A DNA stretch of 34,771 bases, from NCBI GenBank assembly GCA_000432575.1, contig HF996794.1:1-34771 (forward strand), written 5' to 3'. Of the stretch, positions 16,245 to 24,593 are shown one piece after another. A model generated the notes under the pieces. The model had not been told where the DNA came from. It made no database searches and worked only from the letters and a program-made list of their open reading frames with translations. Source of the stretch: Clostridium sp. CAG:762 (GTDB taxonomy: Bacteria > Bacillota_I > Bacilli_A > RF39 > UBA660). Position 1 is the first letter of the stretch. Each line of letters opens with the position of its first letter. The position numbers were made by a program, and so were the translations under genes.

Positions 16245-16346
16245 AAAAAAAGGAATAGTTCAATAAAAAAATAGTTCAAATGAACTGAATCCCGTTTCTT
16301 GGACATAAGAGAAACGAGGTTCATATCAAAAACTATTAAACTATTC
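16245..16346 (-). terminator. Branched terminator structure after mutS
   Basis: The structure begins 4 bases after the mutS stop. A 13-bp outer stem pairs 16334-16346 with 16253-16265 (one G-T pair). Inside it are two hairpins: 16287-16299 with 16310-16322 (13 positions, one mismatch and one G-T) and AGTTCA/TGAACT at 16273-16286. The outer stem is followed on the minus strand by seven Ts (16245-16251). The inner hairpin is itself followed by ATTTTTTTA, so two termination points are possible. This would be a three-way junction, far more elaborate than needed for a simple terminator. Confidence 0.75.
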
Positions 16347-16349
16347 TTT

Positions 16350-18887
16350 TTATTTCTTAATTTTTTCTTTCAATTCACTTAAAACACATAGTGCTTTAAT
16401 AGGCGTTAATTCCAAAATATTTAAATCTTTTAAATATTGCTCTACTTGGCTTTCGTTTTCTTTAAAATCAAGTGGTAATGTTGTCTGCACAATGATATCT
16501 TTTTTTCTTTCTTTATCTTCATATATTTTTAAAATATCATTAGCACGATTAATCACTTCATTAGGTAAATTAGCTAGTTTAGCAACATTAATACCATAGC
16601 TCTTATCAATAAAGCCATCCAATACTTTATGTAAAAATATGATTTCGCCATCCTTTTCAGTCGCTGATACATGCTTATTTTTCAAATTAGGTAATGTTTT
16701 TTCTAAATCAGTTAACTCATGATAATGCGTTGAAAATAAAGTTTTACAACCTATTTTATCATGAATATACTCAAGTATTGCTTGAGCCAAACTCATTCCA
16801 TCAAATGTTGCCGTACCACGTCCTAACTCATCAAATAAAATCAAACTATTTTTAGTTGCATATTTAATGGCATTTGATGCCTCAACCATCTCAACCATAA
16901 ATGTCGACTCTCCACTTACTAAATCATCACTTGCCCCAATTCTTGTAAATATCTGATCAAATATAGGTAACTTAGCTTCTCTAGCAGGAACAAAACATCC
17001 TATTTGAGCCATGATTACAATAATACCAAGTTGCCTCATATAAGTACTCTTTCCAGCCATATTAGGACCAGTAATTAATAAAATGTTAGTTTTATTATCC
17101 ATAACAATATCATTTGCGACATATTTCTCTTTCAAAGCACTCTCTACAACTGGATGTCTTGATTCAAAAATACACATGCTATTATCATCAGTTAACTGGG
17201 GTCTTACATAATTATTTTTTTCACTTAAATAAGCAAAACTTTGCAATACATCAATTTCACTTAATGCCTTAGATATTTTCTGTAAAATTGGAATATATTT
17301 CTTCACTTCACTTCTTATATTATCAAATAAATAATACTCTAAATTAACAATTTTTTCTTCAGCACCAAGAATTAAATCTTCCTTTTCCTTCAAAACATCT
17401 GTAATATACCTCTCACCATTAGCTAAAGTTTGCTTTCTAATATAACCCATATCCTCAGTAATCATTGGTATATTACTTTTGCTAACTTCAATATAATAAC
17501 CAAACACCTTATTAAAACCAACTTTTAAATTTTTTATTCCTGTCCTTGCTCTCTCATCACTTTCAAATTTAGAAATAAAATCTTTTCCACCAGTTCTTAA
17601 ATCTTTTAAATCATCTAATTCTTTTGAATAACCTTCCTTAATCAAATAACCTTCACGAATACTGACAGGAGGCTCTTCATAAATCGCTTTATCTAATAAA
17701 TCATATAAGTCCTTTAAAGTATCAACATTCAAATAAAAATCAATTGCTTTTAAAATTCTTTTTATATCAGGTAATACTTTTATAGAATTTTTTAATTGCA
17801 ATAAATCTCTAGCATTACAAGTGCCAAGAGAAATTCTTCCACTTAGTCTCTCTAAGTCATATACTTGATAAAGCATATTTCTTAAATCATCAGCCAAAAT
17901 AAATTCATCTAATAATTTACTAACTATATCATATCTTTTGTTTAAAATATTTTTATCCAAAATAGGGTTTTCAATAAAGGACTTTAATTTTCTACTACCC
18001 ATTGCGGTTTTTGTATGATCAAGTAACCATAACAATGAATAAGTTCTTTCTTTTAATCTTTGATTTTCTACCAATTCTAAATTTCTCACAGTATGAATAT
18101 CCATTTTTAAATATTCATTTACCTTTTTTATTACTACTTCCTGCATATGTGATAAGTCTCTCATTGAATTACTATCTAGATAAGCTAAAACATGCTTTAT
18201 TGAAGTGATATATCTTTCATCATCGACATTTTTACAAATATAATCATAATTATTATTTGTAATAACATCATTAGTAATAGTAACCGCGACATGATATTTG
18301 TTTTTTAAACTAGATATAATTAACTTGTCCACTTTATCGTTTGCAATTATTTCTTTAATACCAATTTCTAATATAGTACTTACCACCTTAGTACTTTCAT
18401 GTTCTAATAACTCGCTTATCATTTCACCCGTCGTAATATCCGCATAAGTAATAACATAACAATACCCAAAATCATAAATACTACCTATATAGTTATTCTC
18501 TTTTTCGTTTAAAGAATCATTATTAATAATAGTGCCAGCAGTAATCACCTGAACAACATCTCTTTTAACAATCTTTTTAGTGGCACTTGCCTCTTCTAAT
18601 TGTTCACATATAGCAACTTTGTATCCTTTTTTTATTAATTTTTCTATATAAACATCTTTGGCGTGATATGGTACTCCACACATAGGTACTTTTTCGGCTA
18701 ATCCTGCACTTCTGCCAGTTAAAGTCAACTCTAATTCTCTTGAAGCTATTATAGCATCATCAAAAAACATTTCATAAAAGTCTCCTAATCTATTAAAAAC
18801 AATTGTATTTTTATATTTTTCTTTGACCTCCATATAATGTAACATCATTGGAGAGACTTTGCTTTTATCAACATTAACCATTTCCAT
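16350..18887 (-). CDS. mutS: DNA mismatch repair ATPase MutS
   Basis: This 845-aa protein recognises mispaired and looped bases and recruits MutL. It has the mismatch-binding GDFYEMF motif (about 35-41, with the Phe-x-Glu wedge), core and clamp domains, then the ATPase with Walker A GPNMAGKSTYMRQ (about 607), the GESTFMVEM region, Walker B LILFDELGRGT and FSTHYHEL. The length and C-terminal end (TPIKALCVLSELKEKIKK) are normal. ATG 18887 follows AAGGTGAT; 21 residues of upstream open frame are not conserved. mutL is not adjacent in this window, unlike the usual mutSL pair. A promoter lies at 18916-18944, and module copy B (19026-19297) points toward the gene. Confidence 0.97.
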   Translation of the reverse strand: MEMVNVDKSKVSPMMLHYMEVKEKYKNTIVFNRLGDFYEMFFDDAIIASRELELTLTGRSAGLAEKVPMCGVPYHAKDVYIEKLIKKGYKVAICEQLEEASATKKIVKRDVVQVITAGTIINNDSLNEKENNYIGSIYDFGYCYVITYADITTGEMISELLEHESTKVVSTILEIGIKEIIANDKVDKLIISSLKNKYHVAVTITNDVITNNNYDYICKNVDDERYITSIKHVLAYLDSNSMRDLSHMQEVVIKKVNEYLKMDIHTVRNLELVENQRLKERTYSLLWLLDHTKTAMGSRKLKSFIENPILDKNILNKRYDIVSKLLDEFILADDLRNMLYQVYDLERLSGRISLGTCNARDLLQLKNSIKVLPDIKRILKAIDFYLNVDTLKDLYDLLDKAIYEEPPVSIREGYLIKEGYSKELDDLKDLRTGGKDFISKFESDERARTGIKNLKVGFNKVFGYYIEVSKSNIPMITEDMGYIRKQTLANGERYITDVLKEKEDLILGAEEKIVNLEYYLFDNIRSEVKKYIPILQKISKALSEIDVLQSFAYLSEKNNYVRPQLTDDNSMCIFESRHPVVESALKEKYVANDIVMDNKTNILLITGPNMAGKSTYMRQLGIIVIMAQIGCFVPAREAKLPIFDQIFTRIGASDDLVSGESTFMVEMVEASNAIKYATKNSLILFDELGRGTATFDGMSLAQAILEYIHDKIGCKTLFSTHYHELTDLEKTLPNLKNKHVSATEKDGEIIFLHKVLDGFIDKSYGINVAKLANLPNEVINRANDILKIYEDKERKKDIIVQTTLPLDFKENESQVEQYLKDLNILELTPIKALCVLSELKEKIKK

Positions 18888-18915
18888 GCAAATCACCTTG
18901 AACTTCCTACATAAA

Positions 18916-18944
18916 ATTATACAATTAAATTTAGGTTTTGTCCA
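18916..18944 (-). promoter_or_regulatory. Promoter of mutS
   Basis: TGGACA (18939-18944) and TATAAT (18916-18921) are separated by 17 bases on the minus strand, 28 bases upstream of the mutS ATG. Confidence 0.65.
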
Positions 18945-18953
18945 ATACATTTT

Positions 18954-19096
18954 CTACAAGTAAAATTTATTTGTCTTACCGTAGACATAAACTCCGACAG
19001 TAACTGCCGTACTCATTTTTTTGCGTTTGCTCTCGCCTTTTAGTGCAAGAGTTAATCATCATCGAAATTAAGTTTAAAGATATGAATCTTGTTCAT
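18954..19096 (-). pseudogene. Frameshifted small gene in promoter-leader module copy B
   Basis: A near-perfect AAGGAGGTG ribosome site precedes ATG 19096. The frame gives MNKIHIFKLNFDDD and stops (19052-19054). A one-base shift continues with LTLALKGESKRKKMSTAV and a further 17 residues to a TAG at 18954-18956. Copy A shows LALKSNSK at the equivalent point, which supports a single ancestral small protein broken by a frameshift here. The stretch MSTAVTVGVYV superficially resembles serine-recombinase N termini, but no recombinase follows. Confidence 0.4.
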
Positions 19097-19297
19097 GTTT
19101 TCACCTCCTTACTGGAATGAATTCACTATACTACAAGATGGACAAGAAAGTCAAATTGCAGAAATTAAAAAACTCCAGGTTGATTCTTAAAATTTGGTGA
19201 GGTTTTGGTGCAGGTTTTAACGAACACCCGTGTAGTTTTTGAATTTTGGTAATTTTTCAATTTTTTTATTTTTTTTTACTTGTGAAAACAGCATAGC
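19026..19297 (-). repeat. Promoter-leader module, copy B (upstream of mutS)
   Basis: This is the second copy of the module described at 8261-8549, same orientation, with matching blocks at 19026-19049, 19119-19133, 19149-19182, 19223-19256 and 19287-19297. Both copies share the order GCTATGCTGTT, A/T-rich tract, ACACGGGTGTT, promoter, ribosome site and short frame. Copy B is slightly richer in G and C and may be closer to the ancestral form. The 18888-19334 gap otherwise holds only the mutS promoter and the terminator of the gene before it. Confidence 0.75.
19125..19154 (-). promoter_or_regulatory. Promoter of module copy B
   Basis: TTGACT (19149-19154) and TATAGT (19125-19130) with an 18-base spacer, identical boxes and spacing to copy A, followed by a strong ribosome site. 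Confidence 0.7.
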
Positions 19298-19308
19298 GAA
19301 AGCACATG

Positions 19309-19330
19309 AAAAAAACCCTTTAAAGGGCTT
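19309..19330 (-). terminator. Terminator after the recD2-small protein unit
   Basis: On the minus strand AAGCCCT pairs with AGGGTTT around TTAA and runs into a T-tract. It follows the stop of the 50-aa protein gene at 19335. Confidence 0.8.
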
Positions 19331-19334
19331 TAAT

Positions 19335-19487
19335 CTACATCATATTTTCTAAATCTTCAACCATTTTAATTTCCATATTTTTACATTTAGAAATCATTTT
19401 TTTCATATTACCATTTTTGATTTGTTCATAAGTAAATGCCATCATAGCACCTACCATTAAAGTACAAAGGCAATTTTTAAATTTCAT
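19335..19487 (-). CDS. Small single-span membrane protein, unknown function
   Basis: This 50-aa protein has a short hydrophobic N-terminal segment (LCTLMVGAMMAFTYEQI) followed by a Lys/Met-rich amphipathic tail (MKKMISKCKNMEIKMVEDL). It resembles in outline the small YtxH-like proteins of Bacillota but is not firmly assignable. ATG 19487 has an AAAGGAG ribosome site; a longer reading to 19550 would overlap recD2 and lacks one. It lies 43 bp after recD2 and shares its terminator. Confidence 0.65.
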   Translation of the reverse strand: MKFKNCLCTLMVGAMMAFTYEQIKNGNMKKMISKCKNMEIKMVEDLENMM

Positions 19488-19530
19488 ATAACACCACTCC
19501 TTTAGAAAAATATGATTAGTACTAGTACTA

Positions 19531-21732
19531 TTAATTATTTTGAACAACATTATTATTTTTATTCATATTAATTAATTTTTCTTTCAAAGTAGTTTTTCTT
19601 TTTACAGTATAATTGTTATTAACGGCATATATAAAACTATATTCGTCCCCTAATATTATTAAATTCTTTTTAGCCCTTGTAACCGCGGTATAAATTAGTT
19701 TATTATAAAGCATATACTTATAAGAATTTGACATCGGTATAATTACTGTGTCAAACTCGCTACCTTGAGCTTTATGAATACTAATGGCATATCCATGTGT
19801 TATTTCAACAAACTTACTTGGAGTATAAATTACTACATTGCCATCAAAATCAACATGTATTTCATTTCTTTTGGAATTACTTTGTCTACTAGATAAAATG
19901 TTTACTATATAACCAATATCTCCATTAAATACTGAATTATCTATATCATTAACTAGTTGTAGCACTTTATCTCCAACTCGATATGTTATTTCCCCTACTT
20001 CTAATTCTTTGGTTCTATTAGTTCTTGGATTAAATTTATTTTGCAATACTTTATTTAAATTAATAATTCCATTTTCTCCTTTATACATTGGAGCCAATAT
20101 TTGAATATCTAATTCGTTATATCCTTTATTGATAGCTTTATCTAAAATATTTTCAAGTGTATTTTTTAAATTCATATTATTTGATTTTATAAATATATAA
20201 TCATCTTTCTTTTCTAAAAAATTAGACAATTCTTGATTTTTAATTTCTCTAGCAAGTTCTATAATGTAAGAATTTTCATTTTGCCTATACAAAGCAGTTA
20301 ATGATACAATATTAGGCACTTCACTATCAATTAAATCTTTTAGTACTTGTCCTTCTCTTACACTAGGTAATTGGTAATAATCACCTACTAAGACTAATTT
20401 TACATCATCTTTTAAACCACGAAGTAAAGACGCCATTAAAGTATTATCTATCATACTAACTTCATCTACAATAATATACTTACAGTTTGAAGGCATATAT
20501 TCATTAACTAAAAATGTATCATTTTCTTTATCCCACTTTAAAAATCTGTGTATTGTCATCGCAGGGAGTAAAGTACTTTCAGCAAGCCTTTTCGAAGCTC
20601 TTCCAGTTGGAGCAAGTAATGCAATAGACTCTTCATTAACTTTTTTTAAATTAAGTAAAATCGATACGATGGCTTTAACAATCGTAGTTTTACCAGTTCC
20701 AGGACCACCCGTTATAATAGTTAAATTATTATTAATCGCAGTTTCAATAGCTTTTTTTTGAACTTTATCATATATAATATCGTTATCTTTTTGTAGTTTT
20801 TCTAAATACTTAGAGATATCTATTTTATCACTTTTTAATTCATTTAAATGAGTCAACCTACTTGCAATATATTCCTCATCTTCGTAATATTCTTTTAAAT
20901 AATATCTATTTTTTTCTATTATTAATTTTCCTTGTTTGTTTAATTTGATCAAAATGTATTCTAAATATTCACTTTCAATTCCTACATATTTTTCAATATT
21001 CTTTTTTATTTCTTCATAAGTAACATAAATATCACCGTTTTCAAATAATATTTTTTTAATAACAAAAATAGCCAAAGCTTTAAGACGTCTCTCATCATCT
21101 TCTAAAATTCCATTTTTCAATGCAACAGAATCAACCGTGGAAAAATTAATATCTAATGAATCAATTAATTCATAAATATTGTAATCGATTATTTTTTTCG
21201 TATCACTTTTGTATTTATTATAAATAGATAAACTTTCTTTAAAACTAAAACCTAATTCATTTAATTGCATAATTATTTGACTACTACCTTGATATTCTTT
21301 TAGTATGTTATATATTTTCTCTTGTTTTTTTAAACTTAATCTTGGTATTTTATTCAATACATTAGGATTTTCTAAAATTTTATCAATACAATTATTACCC
21401 AAAGCCTCATATATTTTTAAAGCAAGAGATTCTCCAATTGGAAAAAGATCACTACTTAAAAATGTTACTATTTCTTCTTTTTTTTCTGGTTTTAAAACCT
21501 CATAACTAGTAACATTAAATTGTTCACCATACCTAGCATGAATAGTCATATCGCCATTCATGATATAGTTAGTATTCTCGATTAATTCATGAAATATGCC
21601 TACAAAATTAATACTCTTCTTTATATCACCTAAATCTTTACTACATTCACTTACTTTAAGTAAACCAACATAGTATCCGTTTTGTTTATTATTAAAAATT
21701 GTTTTAACAAATTTGCCTTTTATATAGGACAT
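19531..21732 (-). CDS. recD2: RecD2-type ATP-dependent DNA helicase
   Basis: This 733-aa superfamily 1B 5'-3' helicase acts in DNA repair and replication-fork maintenance outside an AddAB/RecBCD complex. The N-terminal about 320 residues contain the OB-like and helix-hairpin-helix regions of RecD2 (IPRLSLKKQEKIYNIL). Walker A is ITGGPGTGKTTIVKAI (about 341). Downstream motifs are LLAPTGRASKRLAEST, YIIVDEVSMID, LVGDYYQLPSV, LYRQ, and the C-terminal HGYAISIHKAQGSEFDTVI and YTAVTRAKKNLIILG. B. subtilis YrrC is slightly longer (about 800). ATG 21732 follows AGGTGATTGTT; the GTG three codons upstream is part of that site. It lies downstream of the importer's intrinsic terminator, so probably has its own promoter. 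Confidence 0.93.
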   Translation of the reverse strand: MSYIKGKFVKTIFNNKQNGYYVGLLKVSECSKDLGDIKKSINFVGIFHELIENTNYIMNGDMTIHARYGEQFNVTSYEVLKPEKKEEIVTFLSSDLFPIGESLALKIYEALGNNCIDKILENPNVLNKIPRLSLKKQEKIYNILKEYQGSSQIIMQLNELGFSFKESLSIYNKYKSDTKKIIDYNIYELIDSLDINFSTVDSVALKNGILEDDERRLKALAIFVIKKILFENGDIYVTYEEIKKNIEKYVGIESEYLEYILIKLNKQGKLIIEKNRYYLKEYYEDEEYIASRLTHLNELKSDKIDISKYLEKLQKDNDIIYDKVQKKAIETAINNNLTIITGGPGTGKTTIVKAIVSILLNLKKVNEESIALLAPTGRASKRLAESTLLPAMTIHRFLKWDKENDTFLVNEYMPSNCKYIIVDEVSMIDNTLMASLLRGLKDDVKLVLVGDYYQLPSVREGQVLKDLIDSEVPNIVSLTALYRQNENSYIIELAREIKNQELSNFLEKKDDYIFIKSNNMNLKNTLENILDKAINKGYNELDIQILAPMYKGENGIINLNKVLQNKFNPRTNRTKELEVGEITYRVGDKVLQLVNDIDNSVFNGDIGYIVNILSSRQSNSKRNEIHVDFDGNVVIYTPSKFVEITHGYAISIHKAQGSEFDTVIIPMSNSYKYMLYNKLIYTAVTRAKKNLIILGDEYSFIYAVNNNYTVKRKTTLKEKLINMNKNNNVVQNN

Positions 21733-21788
21733 AACAATCACCTGATAATATTATACTTCATATTTTTTCAAAAAGAAAACAAATATAT

Positions 21789-21827
21789 GAAAAAGTACTA
21801 ATTTTTATTTTTAATTAGTACTTTTTC
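21789..21827 (-). terminator. Terminator of the ABC importer operon, overlapping the permease 3' end
   Basis: A perfect 15-bp inverted repeat (21789-21803 with 21813-21827, 9-nt loop) contains AAAAGTAC and ends in a T-tract on the minus strand. The stop codon of the permease (21798-21800) lies inside the distal arm, so the hairpin encodes the last nine residues. Confidence 0.85.
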
Positions 21828-22592
21828 GACATAACTCACTATTAAATACATCAAATAAGAAATAATAGCCAAGATAATTACTCCTGTAATTACCAAATTT
21901 AAATTAAATACCTGTGAACCATACATGATTAAATAACCGATACCTTCTTTAGAAACTAAGAATTCACCCATAATGATGCCTATTAAAGACATACTAACAT
22001 TTATTTTTAAAGAACTAATGATTACTTTATAATTACTAGGTAATATTACCATTTTAAGTATTTGGCTCTTACTTGCTTTAAATGATTTTAACAAATTGAT
22101 TTTATTTATATCAGTAGATTCAAAACCACTATAAACAGTCATTATTGTAACTATAACTGATATCAACAGAGCCATAATTATTATTGATTTCATATTAGCT
22201 CCACAAAAAATTATAATAATTGGACCGAGAGCTACTTTAGGTAAACTATTCAATATTGTTAAATATGGATCTATTACTTTAGATATAAATCTATTCCACC
22301 ATAAAATAATAGCAATTAAAGTTCCAAGAATACTTCCAATTATAAAACTTAAAAACGTTTCATAAACAGTAATTCCAATATGATTATATAAACTACCTTG
22401 ATTATGTAACGAAATTATTGTTTTTAAAATACGACTTGGACTCGATGCAATAAATGCGTTAATATAACCTTTATACGCTGAATATTCCCAAAGAGCTATT
22501 AAAGAAACTAATATTAATAATTGGGATAATGCTACAAGTATTTTCTCTTTTCTAATTTTTTTTAAATATTTTTTTCTCTCTATACTACACAT
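21798..22592 (-). CDS. ABC transporter permease, NitT/TauT (SsuC/ThiX-like) family
   Basis: This 264-aa integral membrane protein has about six hydrophobic segments and the family coupling region VALGPIIIIFCGANMKSIIIM preceded by NSLPK. It belongs to the binding-protein-dependent permeases of the nitrate/taurine/sulfonate/thiamine-precursor group. ATG 22592 overlaps the ATPase stop by 8 bp; an alternative TTG nine bases upstream lies too close to the AAGGA site. It is the last gene of a substrate-binding protein-ATPase-permease operon, and its 3' end lies inside the terminator hairpin. Substrate unknown. Confidence 0.9.
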   Translation of the reverse strand: MCSIERKKYLKKIRKEKILVALSQLLILVSLIALWEYSAYKGYINAFIASSPSRILKTIISLHNQGSLYNHIGITVYETFLSFIIGSILGTLIAIILWWNRFISKVIDPYLTILNSLPKVALGPIIIIFCGANMKSIIIMALLISVIVTIMTVYSGFESTDINKINLLKSFKASKSQILKMVILPSNYKVIISSLKINVSMSLIGIIMGEFLVSKEGIGYLIMYGSQVFNLNLVITGVIILAIISYLMYLIVSYVEKVLIKNKN

Positions 22593-23337
22593 GAAAATCA
22601 AGTTCCTTCCATATATCTTCGTAGTACTTTGAGAATTCTACACATTTTCTATTCTCAATAGGATTTTTACGATTAGTTAGTTTAATTTCAAATATCTTTT
22701 TTACCTTTGCAGGTCTATTTGTTAAAACAACCACTCTATCTGCCATAGAAATAGCCTCGGCTAAATCATGTGTTACCATAATTGCAGTTTTATGTTCTTT
22801 TTTTATTATTTGATAAACATCATCTGATACCGCTAATCTCGTTTGATAATCTAAAGCCGAAAATGGCTCATCTAAAAGCAAAATATCAGGCATGATAGCT
22901 AGTGTCCTTATTAAAGCAACTCTTTGCCTCATACCACCTGACAAATTACTAGGATAATCATACATAAAATCTTTTAATCCATACATTCCTAACAATTTTT
23001 TTACATAAACGATATTTTCATCAGTAAGGTTTTTACTTACTTTTAAACCGATTAAACAATTATCTAAAATAGTTAACCATGGAAATAAAGAATCATTTTG
23101 AAGCATATATCCCAATTTATTTTTAGTAGCATCTGGAAATATAAAATTACCCATAGTCTTATCTTCAATTCCACATAAAATCGATAATAAGGAAGATTTA
23201 CCACATCCTGAAGGTCCTACAATTGCAACGAATTCTTCATTTTTAACATTCAAAGATAACTTATCAATAGCTACAACTTCACCTTGCAGATTTTGATATT
23301 TTTTAGTTAAATCATTAATAATTAATACATCATTCAT
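22585..23337 (-). CDS. ABC transporter ATP-binding protein, NitT/TauT (SsuB-like) family
   Basis: This 250-aa importer ATPase has Walker A GPSGCGKSSLLSIL, Q-loop MLQNDSLFPWLTILDN, signature LSGGMRQRVALIRTLA, Walker B ILLLDEPFSALD and H-loop VTHDLAEAISMADRV. The FPW after the Q-loop is typical of nitrate/sulfonate/taurine-type importers. The gene begins one base after the stop of the binding protein and overlaps the permease start, so the three are translated as a coupled set. Confidence 0.93.
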   Translation of the reverse strand: MNDVLIINDLTKKYQNLQGEVVAIDKLSLNVKNEEFVAIVGPSGCGKSSLLSILCGIEDKTMGNFIFPDATKNKLGYMLQNDSLFPWLTILDNCLIGLKVSKNLTDENIVYVKKLLGMYGLKDFMYDYPSNLSGGMRQRVALIRTLAIMPDILLLDEPFSALDYQTRLAVSDDVYQIIKKEHKTAIMVTHDLAEAISMADRVVVLTNRPAKVKKIFEIKLTNRKNPIENRKCVEFSKYYEDIWKELDFHV

Positions 23338-23338
23338 T

Positions 23339-24328
23339 TTATTTAAAAAACTTAGTATATATCAAATCTTTATAAGGTGCTTTTTCTTTAAGTTCACCTG
23401 CCGCCATGACAATATCTTGAATATGATCCCATTCTTGCTCACTTATATTTATATTTTCCTTCCAAGCATCCCCATCTTTATATCTTTTTACTATTGACAC
23501 TAAATCATTATAAGAAGTATCAGGAAAATAACTAGTAATCGATGTTGCAATCACTTCTGGACTATTCTTATAAACAAACTCTAAACCTTTATTAATTGCC
23601 TTAGCAAATGATTTAATTACATCATTATTTTTATCAATATAACTTTTTCTAGCATTATATGCAGTATAAGGTACTTCTCCACCTAATTCACCGACATAAG
23701 CTACTACATATCCAAGTCCTTCCTTCTCTACACTTAAAGCATTTGGTTCAAATAAAGTAACAAAATCACCAGTTCCCCCCACAAATGCTCCTTGCATTGC
23801 CGAAAAAGCAATTGATGTATCAATAGTTAAGTCTTTTTTAGGGTTGATTCCATTTTGCTTAAGTGCCCATTCAAATGTCATTTCAGGCATTCCTCCAGTT
23901 CTACCCCCAATTACATATTTTCCTTTTAAATCATCTAAAGTAAAATTCTCTATTTTTTCTCTTGATACTAAAAATGAACCATCTCTTTTTGTAAGACCTG
24001 CAAATGTCATAACATAATCTTTTTCATTTTCTTGATATACATAAATTGTTGCTTCAGTCCCTGAAAATCCAATATCTACATCTCCTGATAACACCGCAGC
24101 CATAACTTTATCAGCTCCAGGTGTTAAAATTAAATCTATATCAAGTCCCTCTTCTTTAAAATATCCTTCACTCATTGCTACATAAGAAGGTGCATAAAAA
24201 ACAGTATGAGTTACTTCTGCTACTTTAACTTTCTTTAAGCCATCATTATTATCACTATTTTTAATCGCATAACAAGAAACTAAAATAATTACAATAGTCA
24301 TAATTATTCCAAAAATAATTTTTTTCAA
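23339..24328 (-). CDS. ABC transporter substrate-binding lipoprotein, NMT1/THI5-like
   Basis: This 329-aa protein has an N-terminal membrane segment and lipobox-like ILVSC, so it is probably a lipoprotein on the outer face of the membrane. The mature part matches the NitT/TauT-type solute-binding fold: VTHTVFYAPSYVAMSEGYF, KEEGLDIDLILTPG, VLSGDVDIGF and GRTGGMPEMTFEWALKQNG. Start is a TTG at 24328 with GGAGGG five bases before it. No TPP, FMN or T-box leader was recognised, so neither thiamine-precursor nor riboflavin uptake can be argued from regulation. A TATAAT (24352-24357) lies upstream, and its -35 would fall in the arm of the preceding terminator. Confidence 0.88.
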   Translation of the reverse strand: MKKIIFGIIMTIVIILVSCYAIKNSDNNDGLKKVKVAEVTHTVFYAPSYVAMSEGYFKEEGLDIDLILTPGADKVMAAVLSGDVDIGFSGTEATIYVYQENEKDYVMTFAGLTKRDGSFLVSREKIENFTLDDLKGKYVIGGRTGGMPEMTFEWALKQNGINPKKDLTIDTSIAFSAMQGAFVGGTGDFVTLFEPNALSVEKEGLGYVVAYVGELGGEVPYTAYNARKSYIDKNNDVIKSFAKAINKGLEFVYKNSPEVIATSITSYFPDTSYNDLVSIVKRYKDGDAWKENINISEQEWDHIQDIVMAAGELKEKAPYKDLIYTKFFK

Positions 24329-24365
24329 ATAAATCCCTCCAATTCTTCTTTATTATATTCATAAA

Positions 24366-24400
24366 TAAAAAAAAGTTAAAGGCAAAACCCTAACTTTTTT
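24366..24400 (-). terminator. Terminator of the secG-rnr-smpB-trxA operon
   Basis: On the minus strand AAAAAGTTA and TAACTTTTT form the main stem, with a GG/CC inner extension, followed by a long T-run. It overlaps the last codons and TAG stop (24390-24392) of the FTR-like gene. Confidence 0.75.
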
Positions 24401-24584
24401 CTCTATCTTCAATTTTTACAAATAAACGGCATTTACATATACCATCTTTAATAAACTCATCGCAAGGACAAAGCGTTGTATCATCAACATTTAACCTACA
24501 AGGACAATGCCCATCTTTTTTTAAAATACCTGTAATGATTCTATCAACATATTCTCTATCCTTATTTAATCTAAAATTCTTCAA
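24390..24584 (-). CDS. Short ferredoxin-thioredoxin reductase catalytic-chain-like protein
   Basis: This 64-aa protein has six cysteines arranged as CPC-x9-CPC-x8-CKC (HCPCRLN, LCPCDEF, ICKCRLF). That is the order of the FTR beta-chain active site (CPC-x16-CPC-x8-CHC), which ligates a 4Fe-4S cluster and a redox-active disulfide. The first spacer is shorter than in plant FTR, as in the short FTR-like proteins of anaerobic Bacillota. The His of the third motif (CHC) is replaced by Lys. The start is a TTG at 24584 after GAGGTG. It lies 9 bp after trxA, strongly suggesting it reduces that thioredoxin with electrons from a ferredoxin. That role is inferred from family and context. Confidence 0.82.
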   Translation of the reverse strand: MKNFRLNKDREYVDRIITGILKKDGHCPCRLNVDDTTLCPCDEFIKDGICKCRLFVKIEDREKS

Positions 24585-24593
24585 AATTACACC

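Noticed and set aside
18954..19016. MSTAVTVGVYV as the start of a large serine recombinase
   Set aside because: The frame ends after 20 codons and no resolvase motifs follow before mutS; copy A shows homology upstream of this point, favouring a small frameshifted gene.
8539..19297. GCTATGCTGTTTT (minus strand) resembles part of a known type II CRISPR repeat
   Set aside because: Only isolated single occurrences exist, with no regularly spaced repeats, no cas9/cas1/cas2 and no anti-repeat; treated as part of the promoter-leader module instead.
24329..24389. TPP or other riboswitch before the NitT/TauT-type importer
   Set aside because: The leader is only about 60 bases, AT-rich, and mostly the preceding terminator; no aptamer motif is present.
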